Positions 1 to 5,560 of a stretch of DNA of 5,672 nucleotides are shown here, piece after piece. Position 1 is the stretch's first letter. Every line of letters starts with the position of its first letter. The position numbers and the translations under genes were made by a program. The DNA comes from Polyangia bacterium (GTDB lineage Bacteria > Myxococcota_A > Polyangia > Polyangiales > Polyangiaceae): NCBI GenBank assembly GCA_030430975.1, contig JAUIKB010000425.1:1-5672 (forward strand). The letters are read 5' to 3'. A model generated the notes under the pieces. The model made no database searches. It had not been told where the DNA came from and saw only the letters and a program-made list of their open reading frames with translations.

Positions 1-959
1 GTTTCGACCACGTAGCGGTCGCCCACTTGGGTGCGCACGAGCTTGGCTCCCAACCCGTCCAGAGCGCGCTCCAGGCCCATGTTGCTCATGACCGTAGCCA
101 CAACGGTCTTCTTGGCCAGTTGGCGCTGCCGCATCAGTCGGGCTGCGCAAATCGCCATCACCGCGTCGCCGTCCACGACCTGGCCCTTTTCGTCGACGAC
201 GATCAGTCGGTCAGCGTCGCCGTCCAGGGCGACGCCGATGTGTGCTTTGTGTTTGATGACTTCGCGACTCAGGTGTTCGGGATACAGCGCTCCACACTTG
301 AGGTTGATGTTGCGACCGTTTGGTTTGCAGCCGCTGGCGAACACCGTCGCACCCAGCTCTTCGAAAACGGTCGGCGCGACCTTGTACGCAGCGCCGTGCG
401 CAGCGTCGATCACCACTCGTAGACCGTCCAGGGTGTGCTGGTTCGGGAAGGTGCTCTTAACGTATACGATGTAGCGCCCCGATGCGTCGTCTAGCCGCTC
501 GGCGCGGCCGATCGCGGCGCCCGTGATGCGAACTCGGTCGATGCCATCGTCCGCCATCAGGGCCTCGATCTCGGCTTCTTCGTCGTCGGGTAGCTTGAAG
601 CCGTCCGGCCCGAAGAGCTTGATGCCGTTGTCCTGGTAGGCGTTGTGACTTGCGCTGATCACGACGCCGGCGTCGGCGCGCATGCTGCGCGTGAGGTCAG
701 CTACGGCAGGGGTAGGGATGGGGCCGCACAGCACCACGCGACCGCCCATCGCGCAGATCCCGGCTGACAGAGCCGTTTCCAGCATGTAGCCAGACAGTCG
801 TGTGTCCTTGCCGATGACGATCCGTGGTACGCGCCGCCGCCCGCGCTTGGCCACATGCGTGATGGCGCGTCCCAGGCGCAACGCGAGTTCGGGGAGCATC
901 GGCGCGACGTTGGCCTCGCCGCGAATGCCGTCGGTTCCAAAGAGCCTTCGTTTACTCAC
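1..959 (-). CDS. glmM: Phosphoglucosamine mutase GlmM (C-terminus cut by window edge)
   Basis: GlmM interconverts glucosamine-6-phosphate and glucosamine-1-phosphate, a cytoplasmic step towards UDP-GlcNAc for peptidoglycan and LPS. The protein opens with RRLFGTDGIRGEAN, the family's N-terminal signature. The active-site loop ISASHN is at residues 101-106, with the phosphoserine expected at S104, followed by DNGIKLFG. The Mg-binding loop DGDADR is at 246-251 and the domain-3 GDRYV segment at 313-317. 319 codons are present; the family is usually about 445-450 residues, so roughly 130 are missing, including the sugar-binding (E-x-SGH) loop and the C-terminal phosphate-binding domain. The GTG start at 959 is chosen because it places the N-terminal motif correctly and no upstream in-frame start precedes it closely. 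It lies 5 bp after the yajQ stop with no clear Shine-Dalgarno, suggesting translational coupling. The loop reads SHNA where many homologues have SHNP. The GlmM-type rather than PGM/PMM-type assignment rests on the overall motif set and is strong. Confidence 0.95.
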   Translation of the reverse strand, partial: MSKRRLFGTDGIRGEANVAPMLPELALRLGRAITHVAKRGRRRVPRIVIGKDTRLSGYMLETALSAGICAMGGRVVLCGPIPTPAVADLTRSMRADAGVVISASHNAYQDNGIKLFGPDGFKLPDDEEAEIEALMADDGIDRVRITGAAIGRAERLDDASGRYIVYVKSTFPNQHTLDGLRVVIDAAHGAAYKVAPTVFEELGATVFASGCKPNGRNINLKCGALYPEHLSREVIKHKAHIGVALDGDADRLIVVDEKGQVVDGDAVMAICAARLMRQRQLAKKTVVATVMSNMGLERALDGLGAKLVRTQVGDRYVVE

Positions 960-964
960 GCGCG

Positions 965-1447
965 TCAGTCTCGGAAGTTGGTGAATTGGAGGCTGAAATC
1001 GAGGTCGGCTTCCTTGAGCAAGCTGATGACTTGCTGGAGGTCGTCGCGCTTTTTTCCGTTCACCCGCACGGTGTCCTCTTGAATCGCGGCCTGAACGCGG
1101 AGTTTCGAGTCCTTGATGATCTTGATAACGCGCTTGGCGTTGTCGCGTTCGATACCCTCTTTGATGGTGATCGGGATGCGAACTCCGGCAAGGTTCTTCA
1201 GCGGCTCACCCTTGTCCAGGTGCTTCAGGCTGACCTTACGGCGGACCAGTTTCTGTTCGAGAACGTCCAGAGCCGCGCGAGCTCGGTCTTCGGCCGACGA
1301 GTGAATTACGATACCCGTGTCGGTGCGTTCGAGTTCGGTCTTGGTTCCGCGAAAGTCGAAGCGCTGCGCAACCTCCTGCTTGGCTTGGTTGAGAGCGTTT
1401 TGAACTTCGGACCAGTTCACTTTTGAAACGGCGTCAAAGGAAGGCAT
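965..1447 (-). CDS. yajQ: YajQ family nucleotide-binding (cyclic-di-GMP-binding) protein
   Basis: 160 residues, the usual length for the YajQ family (DUF520), which folds as two ferredoxin-like domains. Conserved termini are obvious: MPSFDAVSKV and AQRFDFRGTKTELE at residues 27-40 at the N-terminus, and TVRVNGKKRDDLQ followed by the terminal LQFTNFRD at the C-terminus. Family members bind nucleotides or RNA in some species and cyclic-di-GMP in Xanthomonas and others, where they act with a transcription factor; no enzymatic activity is established. No signal peptide or membrane segment is seen, so it is cytoplasmic. The ATG is preceded by a strong GAGGAG 6 nt upstream, which fixes the start. 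It sits between folC (34 bp upstream) and glmM (5 bp downstream), probably in one transcript. Family membership is certain; the ligand in this organism cannot be read from sequence. Confidence 0.96.
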   Translation of the reverse strand: MPSFDAVSKVNWSEVQNALNQAKQEVAQRFDFRGTKTELERTDTGIVIHSSAEDRARAALDVLEQKLVRRKVSLKHLDKGEPLKNLAGVRIPITIKEGIERDNAKRVIKIIKDSKLRVQAAIQEDTVRVNGKKRDDLQQVISLLKEADLDFSLQFTNFRD

Positions 1448-1453
1448 CGTTCA

Positions 1454-1459
1454 GCTCCT
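1454..1459 (-). promoter_or_regulatory. Ribosome binding site of yajQ
   Basis: On the minus strand this reads GAGGAG, ending 6 nt before the yajQ ATG. It is the best Shine-Dalgarno match in the leftward gene cluster, so yajQ is probably translated independently of folC, in contrast to glmM, which has no visible site. Confidence 0.75.
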
Positions 1460-1481
1460 CGTGGGGAAGTTGGCAATTCGG

Positions 1482-2711
1482 CTACATGTCTACAGGGGCG
1501 TCGGCCGACACACCCAGCAGCAGCGCTCGAGCCGCGCCTACTAGATACGACGAGCCGGTGACCACCACGACGCCCCGGCCGCCCACTTTGGTGCGTGCCA
1601 TCGCGAGCGCTTCGCCGATGTCGGCTGCCGTATCGCCGGGGTAGGCCTTGACCATGTCCTCGACCGGCACCGGGTCCGCGCCGGGGCAGGGGACGTACAC
1701 GCGATGACCCGAGGCGTTCTCCAGCCGCGCCAACATGGCTTTCCAGCTCTTGCGTTTCAGCGCACCGAACACCAGCGCGATGTCTTTGCGCGACTCGATA
1801 TCGCCCAGCAGGCTTGGCTCCAACACGTGCGACAACGCAACCATGGCATCCGGGTTGTGCGCACAGTCGAGCAGCGTGAGATCTTGGCCGTTGCGGTGCA
1901 GCAGTTCGTTTCGACCGGGCCAAGTGGTGGCCTCGATGCCGGCCGTCATGGCGTCGGTGCTGAACCCGAGCTCGCGGGCGACGGTGTTGGCGACCGCAAG
2001 GTTGGATCCAAACATCGCTAAGCGTGGATATGCGATCCGAGCTCCTGGTACTGGCTCCGGGCTGACCAGCGGCACCAGTCGACCGCCGGTTTCGACCAGT
2101 CGGTCGGAAACGGCCTGACGCCCCGCCGGGTGTAGCTTGCCCGTCACCACGGCGGATCCTTTCTTGATGATCGCGACCTTTTCGGCAGCGATCGCCTCGA
2201 GAGAATCGCCCAGCTCGGCCATGTGATCGAAGGACACACGGGTGATGACGGCAACTCGCGGCGCAGGGATCACGTTGGTGGCGTCGAGACGTCCGCCAAG
2301 CCCGACCTCGATCACGGCCAGTTCAACATTGGCCTCTTTGAAGGCGAGGAACGCGGCCACCGTCGATGCCTCGAAAAACGTTAGCTCAGGGCCGGCATCA
2401 AGAACTCGATCGAGGACGTCAGCCAACGATTCGTCATCGATAGGTTCGCCGTCGATCTGAATTCGCTCGGCGTAGCGCATGAGGTGCGGCGATGTGTACA
2501 TGCCGACCTTCTTGCCGGCCGCCTTGGCCATCGACGAGACGAAGGCGCACACGCTGCCCTTGCCGTTGGTGCCGGCGACATGCACGGCCTCAAACGCTTT
2601 TTCCGGGTGGCCAAGCGCCTCGCAGGCTGCCTCCACGCGCTCGAGGCCCAGCTTGCGCCCTTTGGACGTGCGCTCGTACAGCTTGTCGAGCGCTTCGCTA
2701 AGCTTCGTCAT
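1482..2711 (-). CDS. folC: Bifunctional folylpolyglutamate synthase/dihydrofolate synthase
   Basis: FolC is a cytoplasmic Mur-ligase-related ATP-dependent ligase that adds glutamate to dihydropteroate (dihydrofolate synthase) and/or extends folate polyglutamate tails. From the ATG at 2711 it is 409 residues, close to the family norm of 410-440. Visible motifs are LGLERV near residue 22-27, P-loop HVAGTNGKGSV at 44-54, YTSPHL at 72-77, EVGLGGRLDATN at 135-146, SFDH at 160-163, WPGRNE at 264-269, LDCAHNP at 281-287 and TGSSYLVG at 385-392; these cover the N-terminal ATPase and C-terminal glutamate-ligase domains. A GTG 12 nt upstream (2723) is in frame and would add four residues, but it overlaps the AGGTG that makes a good Shine-Dalgarno for the ATG, so the ATG is preferred. 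It is the first gene of the leftward cluster folC-yajQ-glmM. Whether it has both synthase activities cannot be decided from sequence. Confidence 0.96.
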   Translation of the reverse strand: MTKLSEALDKLYERTSKGRKLGLERVEAACEALGHPEKAFEAVHVAGTNGKGSVCAFVSSMAKAAGKKVGMYTSPHLMRYAERIQIDGEPIDDESLADVLDRVLDAGPELTFFEASTVAAFLAFKEANVELAVIEVGLGGRLDATNVIPAPRVAVITRVSFDHMAELGDSLEAIAAEKVAIIKKGSAVVTGKLHPAGRQAVSDRLVETGGRLVPLVSPEPVPGARIAYPRLAMFGSNLAVANTVARELGFSTDAMTAGIEATTWPGRNELLHRNGQDLTLLDCAHNPDAMVALSHVLEPSLLGDIESRKDIALVFGALKRKSWKAMLARLENASGHRVYVPCPGADPVPVEDMVKAYPGDTAADIGEALAMARTKVGGRGVVVVTGSSYLVGAARALLLGVSADAPVDM

Positions 2712-2720
2712 GAGATGCTG

Positions 2721-2726
2721 CACCTA
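2721..2726 (-). promoter_or_regulatory. Ribosome binding site favouring the folC ATG
   Basis: On the minus strand this reads TAGGTG, matching the 3' part of the anti-Shine-Dalgarno complement, and ends 9 nt before the ATG at 2711. The alternative GTG start at 2723 lies inside this element, which argues for the ATG. Confidence 0.5.
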
Positions 2727-2790
2727 CGCTGGAGTGCGAACGCGGAATGGAAGGCTGTGAATACCGGAAGCTGCATGGATTGAGGGCGAT

Positions 2791-2886
2791 GCGAAAACGC
2801 ACCGCGCGTTGTAGCTGCGGCGTTTGGCGATGCCAAGTGCGTCCGCGCTTCGGGCTCACTTCAGCCTAGCCGCGCGGTGCTTTTGC
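2791..2886. repeat. Long-range GC-rich inverted repeat (arms 2791-2808 and 2871-2886)
   Basis: The arm GCACCGCGCG at 2799-2808 is exactly complementary to CGCGCGGTGC at 2871-2880. The match continues outward: the right arm ends TTTTGC and the left arm begins GCGAAAAC, so all 16 bases of the right arm pair with the left arm if two single bases (G2793 and C2798) are looped out. The arms are 62 nt apart and enclose a second hairpin. On either strand an arm is flanked by an A or T run, so folded RNA would have a GC stem bordered by U residues. It could be an operator, a cruciform or a leader attenuator; the sequence alone does not decide. Confidence 0.55.
2817..2846. repeat. Central hairpin / short palindrome TTGGC-GAT-GCCAA
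   Basis: TTGGC at 2824-2828 and GCCAA at 2832-2836 are perfectly complementary around a 3-nt loop (GAT). The stem resumes below a small internal loop: GCGGCG at 2817-2822 pairs with CG-t-CCGC at 2840-2846, with one bulged T. About 11 base pairs form in total. The element is centred between the arms of the outer repeat. The inner dyad could be a regulator binding site or an RNA stem; no specific regulator is recognised. Confidence 0.5.
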
Positions 2887-2930
2887 GGGAATTTTGGCCG
2901 AAATATGCATCCTTGACTACGTCTTTGGGC

Positions 2931-3818
2931 ATGAGGTTTCGGCTCGGCTCGGTTCCCGCCCTATCTGCGTCCGTCGTGGCGCTCGCTCTTTGCGTCGCAC
3001 CCGGCCTAGAGGCCAAAGGTAAGTCGCAAGACGGCGGCGAAAAGAGCAAGCCTCGGGCTGACTCAGCACCGAAGAAGTCGAAAGCCGCATCGCCCAAGCG
3101 AGCGCCCCGACGCGGCAAGGGCTCGGAATCGATCGGTTCACCTACCGACGGCGCGTTGCATCTCGGAGTTAGGCTTTCGCAGTCATCCGCCGTCAAACTC
3201 CGCTGGCCGTCGGGCTCGGCTCACTTCGGTACTCCCGAGCTGGTCAAGATGCTCAAGCGAGGAGCATCGAAGGTTGCGACCAAGTACCCCGGAGCGGTGA
3301 TGGTCGTCGGGGACATTTCGGCAAAAGAAGGCGGCAAACTATCCGGCCACGCATCTCACACCAGCGGCCGTGACGCGGATGTGGGGTTCTACTACGTCGA
3401 CGCCAAGGGCCGCACCGTACGGCCCGCCCGATTCCTGAGCGTTGACTGGAAGGGCCACGCGGTGGGCGCGGCTGGCGTACGCTTCGACGTGGCTCGAAAC
3501 TGGGCGATGGTTCAGTCATGGGTGACCGATCCACGCGCTCGAGTGCAGCATATTTTCGTCGCCAAACACTTGCGCAGCATGTTGCTGAAGCACGCGACGA
3601 AGATCGGGGCGTATCTGCCCGTACGGCATCGTGCGGCGATCGCCATGAAACAGCCCAGCGGTGCAGCGCACGACAACCACTTCCACGTGCGGATTTCCTG
3701 CCCGCGCGGCGATCGCGAATGCGTTCAGCATCCTCGGGTAACTCGCTCATCCAAGGCGGGTTCGAAGAAGAAGGGCCGCCGCCAGTCAGCGAGCCGAAAA
3801 GCGCCGACCAAGTCCTAG
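2931..3818 (+). CDS. Secreted MepA-like murein endopeptidase (LAS metallopeptidase, M74-type)
   Basis: From the ATG at 2931 this is a 295-residue exported protein. Residues 1-28 form a signal peptide (MRFR, a hydrophobic run, then GLEA just before KGK). Residues 29-66 are a Lys/Ala/Pro/Ser-rich basic linker. The catalytic domain begins at SIGSPTDGALHLG (67-79), as in MepA. The LAS zinc motif is GHASHTSGRDAD: H143 and D150 (H-x6-D). The second motif HDNHFHVRISCP (247-258) supplies the H-x-H pair with H252 as likely third ligand. C257 and C264 may form a disulfide. The C-terminal ~25 residues are again strongly basic. MepA enzymes cleave D-Ala-meso-DAP crosslinks in peptidoglycan, insensitive to penicillin; this activity and a periplasmic location are inferred. 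An in-frame GTG at 2877 would add 18 residues before the signal peptide and is disfavoured. LALC is a poor lipobox, so a lipoprotein is unlikely. No clear Shine-Dalgarno precedes the ATG. Confidence 0.88.
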   Translation: MRFRLGSVPALSASVVALALCVAPGLEAKGKSQDGGEKSKPRADSAPKKSKAASPKRAPRRGKGSESIGSPTDGALHLGVRLSQSSAVKLRWPSGSAHFGTPELVKMLKRGASKVATKYPGAVMVVGDISAKEGGKLSGHASHTSGRDADVGFYYVDAKGRTVRPARFLSVDWKGHAVGAAGVRFDVARNWAMVQSWVTDPRARVQHIFVAKHLRSMLLKHATKIGAYLPVRHRAAIAMKQPSGAAHDNHFHVRISCPRGDRECVQHPRVTRSSKAGSKKKGRRQSASRKAPTKS

Positions 3819-3843
3819 CGGGAGCAGGGTTTCGCTGCTCTTG
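3819..3843 (+). terminator. Possible weak terminator hairpin after the mepA-like gene
   Basis: GAGCAG (3822-3827) and CTGCTC (3835-3840) form a perfect 6-bp stem with a 7-nt loop, starting three bases after the stop codon. Two G-U pairs and one C-G pair can extend the stem to 3819-3843. The following U run is only two bases, so it is a poor intrinsic terminator but well placed as an mRNA 3' structure. Confidence 0.35.
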
Positions 3844-3853
3844 CGGCGCCGAT

Positions 3854-3870
3854 GTGCTGTAGAGTGCAGC
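3854..3870 (+). promoter_or_regulatory. Possible promoter -10 region upstream of the MoxR-type ATPase
   Basis: GTGCTGTAGAGTGCAGC contains TAGAGT (3860-3865), a reasonable -10 hexamer, about 60 bp before the ATPase start and just after the candidate terminator. No good -35 lies 16-18 bp upstream: TTGCGG (3841-3846) is only 13 bp away. GCTG and CAGC flank the hexamer as a short dyad. Low certainty. Confidence 0.25.
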
Positions 3871-3918
3871 TCAAATTGTGCGAGCATCCGGCATCTACCC
3901 CTCAACCCCCGAACCCGT

Positions 3919-3922
3919 GAGG
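3919..3922 (+). promoter_or_regulatory. Ribosome binding site fixing the MoxR ATPase start
   Basis: GAGG ends 5 nt before the ATG at 3928. The frame stays open upstream to a TTG at 3841, but that extension has no Shine-Dalgarno and no family-like residues, so the ATG at 3928 is the start. Confidence 0.55.
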
Positions 3923-3927
3923 CGGCC

Positions 3928-5091
3928 ATGAGTACGGCCGTTGCAGAGCGACTCAAACGCGTCTCCGAGACGCTCGATGGTCAGTTCCTCGGAAAGAGCG
4001 AAGTCATCCGGCTGCTGTTGATCGCGATCGTCGCACAGGAGCACGCGGTGCTCATCGGCCCTCCCGGCACCGCGAAAAGCGCGCTACTGCGATCGCTTGC
4101 GTACTTCGTCGACGCTCGCTACTTCGAATACCTGCTCACCCGGTTCACGGAGCCGAACGAGATCTTCGGCCCGGTCGATATCGCCGCGTTTCGCGATGGC
4201 GTGTACCAACGGCGCACTGAGGGCATGCTGCCCGAAGCGGAGATCGTCTTTCTCGACGAGGTGTTCAAGAGCAACAGCGCCATCCTGAACGCGCTGTTGA
4301 CGTTGCTCAACGAACGGCGCTTCACGTCGGGGGCGAAGGTCCTGAAGTGCCCGCTCATCAGTGTCTTTGGCGCCAGCAACGAGGTGCCGGGCGATGAATC
4401 GCTGTCGGCTTTGTTCGATAGGTTTCTTCTACGTATCCGCTCTGATTATTTGGACGCCTACCACTTCAACGAACTACTGCAACTCGGCATCAATCACGAA
4501 GTGCGCAAGCTTCGTGATCAGCGCCCCGAACCGATCTTATCCGCACAGGAACTCCATTCGCTCGGTCAAGAACTCGCGTCGCGCTTGAGCTTTCCCGACG
4601 AGTTTCTAGCCACATACAAGGGTTTGGTTTTTCAGATCCGCGCCGAAGGCGTGAGCTTGAGTGACCGGCGGGTCATCAAAATGCTCAAACTGTTCGCTGC
4701 GAGCGCGTTGCTCGACGGCCGAAAACAAGTCGATCACAGCGACCTGTTTGTGCTGAAGCACATCTGGAATTCCGAAGACCAGGCATCGATCCTGGAAGGC
4801 ATTATTCAACCTGTGCTCGAAGCATTTTATCGAGATCATCCCGACCGTCGTCGCATCGGGGCGTTGGGTGTCGGTGTCGAAGCGCTCGCTTCAGAGGTCG
4901 ACCGCATTCGGCAAGTGCTCACGGGTCCGTCGCCGCCAAACGACCTGCAGCTGTTCAGTCAGCTCAAAGCGCTCGGCGAGATAAAGAGCGCGCTATCTCA
5001 GATGACCGACCCCCAGGCCCGAGCGATCGAGCAGCGCGTCGCGCAGCTACTCGACGCTTCTCTCAAGTCAGGTCGCTTCGCGCAGGTCTAG
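3928..5091 (+). CDS. MoxR-type AAA+ ATPase of the RavA-like subfamily
   Basis: A 387-residue cytoplasmic AAA+ ATPase. Walker A is GPPGTAKS (44-51), Walker B IVFLDE (106-111), sensor 1 N151 in FGASNE, likely arginine finger R165 in ALFDRF, and sensor 2 SLSDRR around R247. The runs FEYLLTRFTEPNEIFGP (67-82), LPEAEIVFLDE and ILNALLTLLNER closely follow E. coli RavA rather than classical MoxR, and IWNSEDQASILEG (279-291) matches its lid region. MoxR ATPases act as chaperones that remodel or mature protein complexes, usually with a VWA-domain partner (RavA with ViaA). Here the protein ends about 110 residues earlier than E. coli RavA (498), with only a helical tail (about 310-387), so the LdcI-binding LARA domain is absent. 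No VWA gene lies in the window. The upstream mepA-like gene is 109 bp away; dut begins 15 bp downstream and probably shares its transcript. The substrate is unknown. Confidence 0.9.
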   Translation: MSTAVAERLKRVSETLDGQFLGKSEVIRLLLIAIVAQEHAVLIGPPGTAKSALLRSLAYFVDARYFEYLLTRFTEPNEIFGPVDIAAFRDGVYQRRTEGMLPEAEIVFLDEVFKSNSAILNALLTLLNERRFTSGAKVLKCPLISVFGASNEVPGDESLSALFDRFLLRIRSDYLDAYHFNELLQLGINHEVRKLRDQRPEPILSAQELHSLGQELASRLSFPDEFLATYKGLVFQIRAEGVSLSDRRVIKMLKLFAASALLDGRKQVDHSDLFVLKHIWNSEDQASILEGIIQPVLEAFYRDHPDRRRIGALGVGVEALASEVDRIRQVLTGPSPPNDLQLFSQLKALGEIKSALSQMTDPQARAIEQRVAQLLDASLKSGRFAQV

Positions 5092-5092
5092 T

Positions 5093-5098
5093 GGAGGG
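5093..5098 (+). promoter_or_regulatory. Ribosome binding site of dut
   Basis: GGAGGG ends 8 nt before the dut ATG and begins two bases after the ATPase stop codon. It is a strong Shine-Dalgarno squeezed into a 15-bp gap, supporting both the dut start and co-transcription with the ATPase. Confidence 0.75.
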
Positions 5099-5106
5099 TT
5101 GAACCC

Positions 5107-5550
5107 ATGACTCCGACCCTGAAGATACGACACGTAGGTCCCGTGCGGGTGCCCGACCCGGCGTATCAAACCGACGGCGCGGCGGGTCTCGACTTAGTGG
5201 CAGCGTTGCGGGAGCCGGTCGACATCCAGCCCGGCGAAAGGCGACTGGTGCCGACGGGTATCGCGATGGCGATCCCCCCGGGTTTCGAAGGTCAGGTCCG
5301 CCCGCGGTCCGGGCTGGCGTTACGCCACGGCATCACGGTGATCAACTCGCCCGGTACCATCGACTCCGACTATCGCGGCGCGGTCGGTATTGTGCTGGTG
5401 AATCACGGTAGCGAAGCGTTCACCGTCAAGCCGCTGGCTCGGATCGCGCAGCTCGTGATCGCGCCGGTGGCCCGAGTCGACATCGAGGTGGTCGAATCGC
5501 TGGATGCGACCACGCGGGGCAGCGGCGGTTACGGGTCGACTGGCATCTGA
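5107..5550 (+). CDS. dut: Deoxyuridine 5'-triphosphate nucleotidohydrolase (dUTPase)
   Basis: 147 residues, normal for a trimeric all-beta dUTPase, which hydrolyses dUTP to dUMP and pyrophosphate in the cytoplasm, keeping uracil out of DNA and feeding thymidylate synthesis. All five conserved motifs are in order: AAGLDL (25-30), PRSGLA (66-71), INSPGTIDSDYRG (79-91, with catalytic D86 and uracil-contacting Y89), RIAQLV (112-117) and the C-terminal RGSGGYGSTG (137-146). Motif 5 has Tyr (Y142) where most homologues have Phe stacking over the uracil, a conservative change. The ATG has a strong Shine-Dalgarno and lies 15 bp after the RavA-like ATPase stop, so it is probably co-transcribed. It converges on the hydrolase gene whose stop is 10 bp downstream. 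The assignment is secure. Confidence 0.97.
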   Translation: MTPTLKIRHVGPVRVPDPAYQTDGAAGLDLVAALREPVDIQPGERRLVPTGIAMAIPPGFEGQVRPRSGLALRHGITVINSPGTIDSDYRGAVGIVLVNHGSEAFTVKPLARIAQLVIAPVARVDIEVVESLDATTRGSGGYGSTGI

Positions 5551-5560
5551 AGCGCCGACG

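Larger units (their letters stand above)
2712..2930. other. Divergent intergenic region between folC and the mepA-like gene
   Basis: This 219-bp stretch separates two divergent genes and must hold the promoters of both. I see no plausible protein gene here. The most AT-rich patch is around 2881-2910. A weak rightward promoter could be TTTTGC (2881-2886), 17 bp, TATGCA (2904-2909), but the -10 match is poor. No convincing leftward -35/-10 pair was found for folC. Much of the region is taken up by the nested inverted repeats listed separately. Confidence 0.6.

Noticed and set aside
27..474. Two overlapping plus-strand open frames (131 and 147 codons) opposite glmM
   Set aside because: The minus strand here encodes unmistakable GlmM motifs; the plus-strand frames have no family signature and are typical of high-GC antisense shadows.
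986..1426. Plus-strand open frame of 146 codons opposite yajQ
   Set aside because: It exactly mirrors the yajQ coding region, whose sequence is family-typical from end to end; the antisense translation resembles nothing recognisable.
1417..1923. Minus-strand open frame of 168 codons overlapping folC in another frame
   Set aside because: Arg/Gly/Pro-rich product lying inside folC and running past its end into yajQ; the folC frame carries the conserved C-terminal motifs, so no frameshift is needed to explain it.
2876..2886. Possible sigma-54 promoter (GG...GC) near GGTGCTTTTGC
   Set aside because: The distance between the GG and GC elements is 7 nt instead of the required 10.
2877..2930. GTG start at 2877 for the mepA-like gene
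   Set aside because: It would put 18 extra residues, including acidic and aromatic ones, ahead of a well-formed signal peptide beginning MRFR at 2931, and the GTG lies inside an inverted-repeat arm.
3253..3750. Minus-strand open frame of 165 codons opposite the mepA-like gene
   Set aside because: Arg/Ser/Pro-rich antisense product with no motif, fully covered by a gene with intact catalytic motifs.
3841..3927. N-terminal extension of the ATPase from TTG at 3841
   Set aside because: The 29 extra residues are Cys/Arg-rich and unlike the family; the ATG at 3928 has a GAGG Shine-Dalgarno at good spacing.
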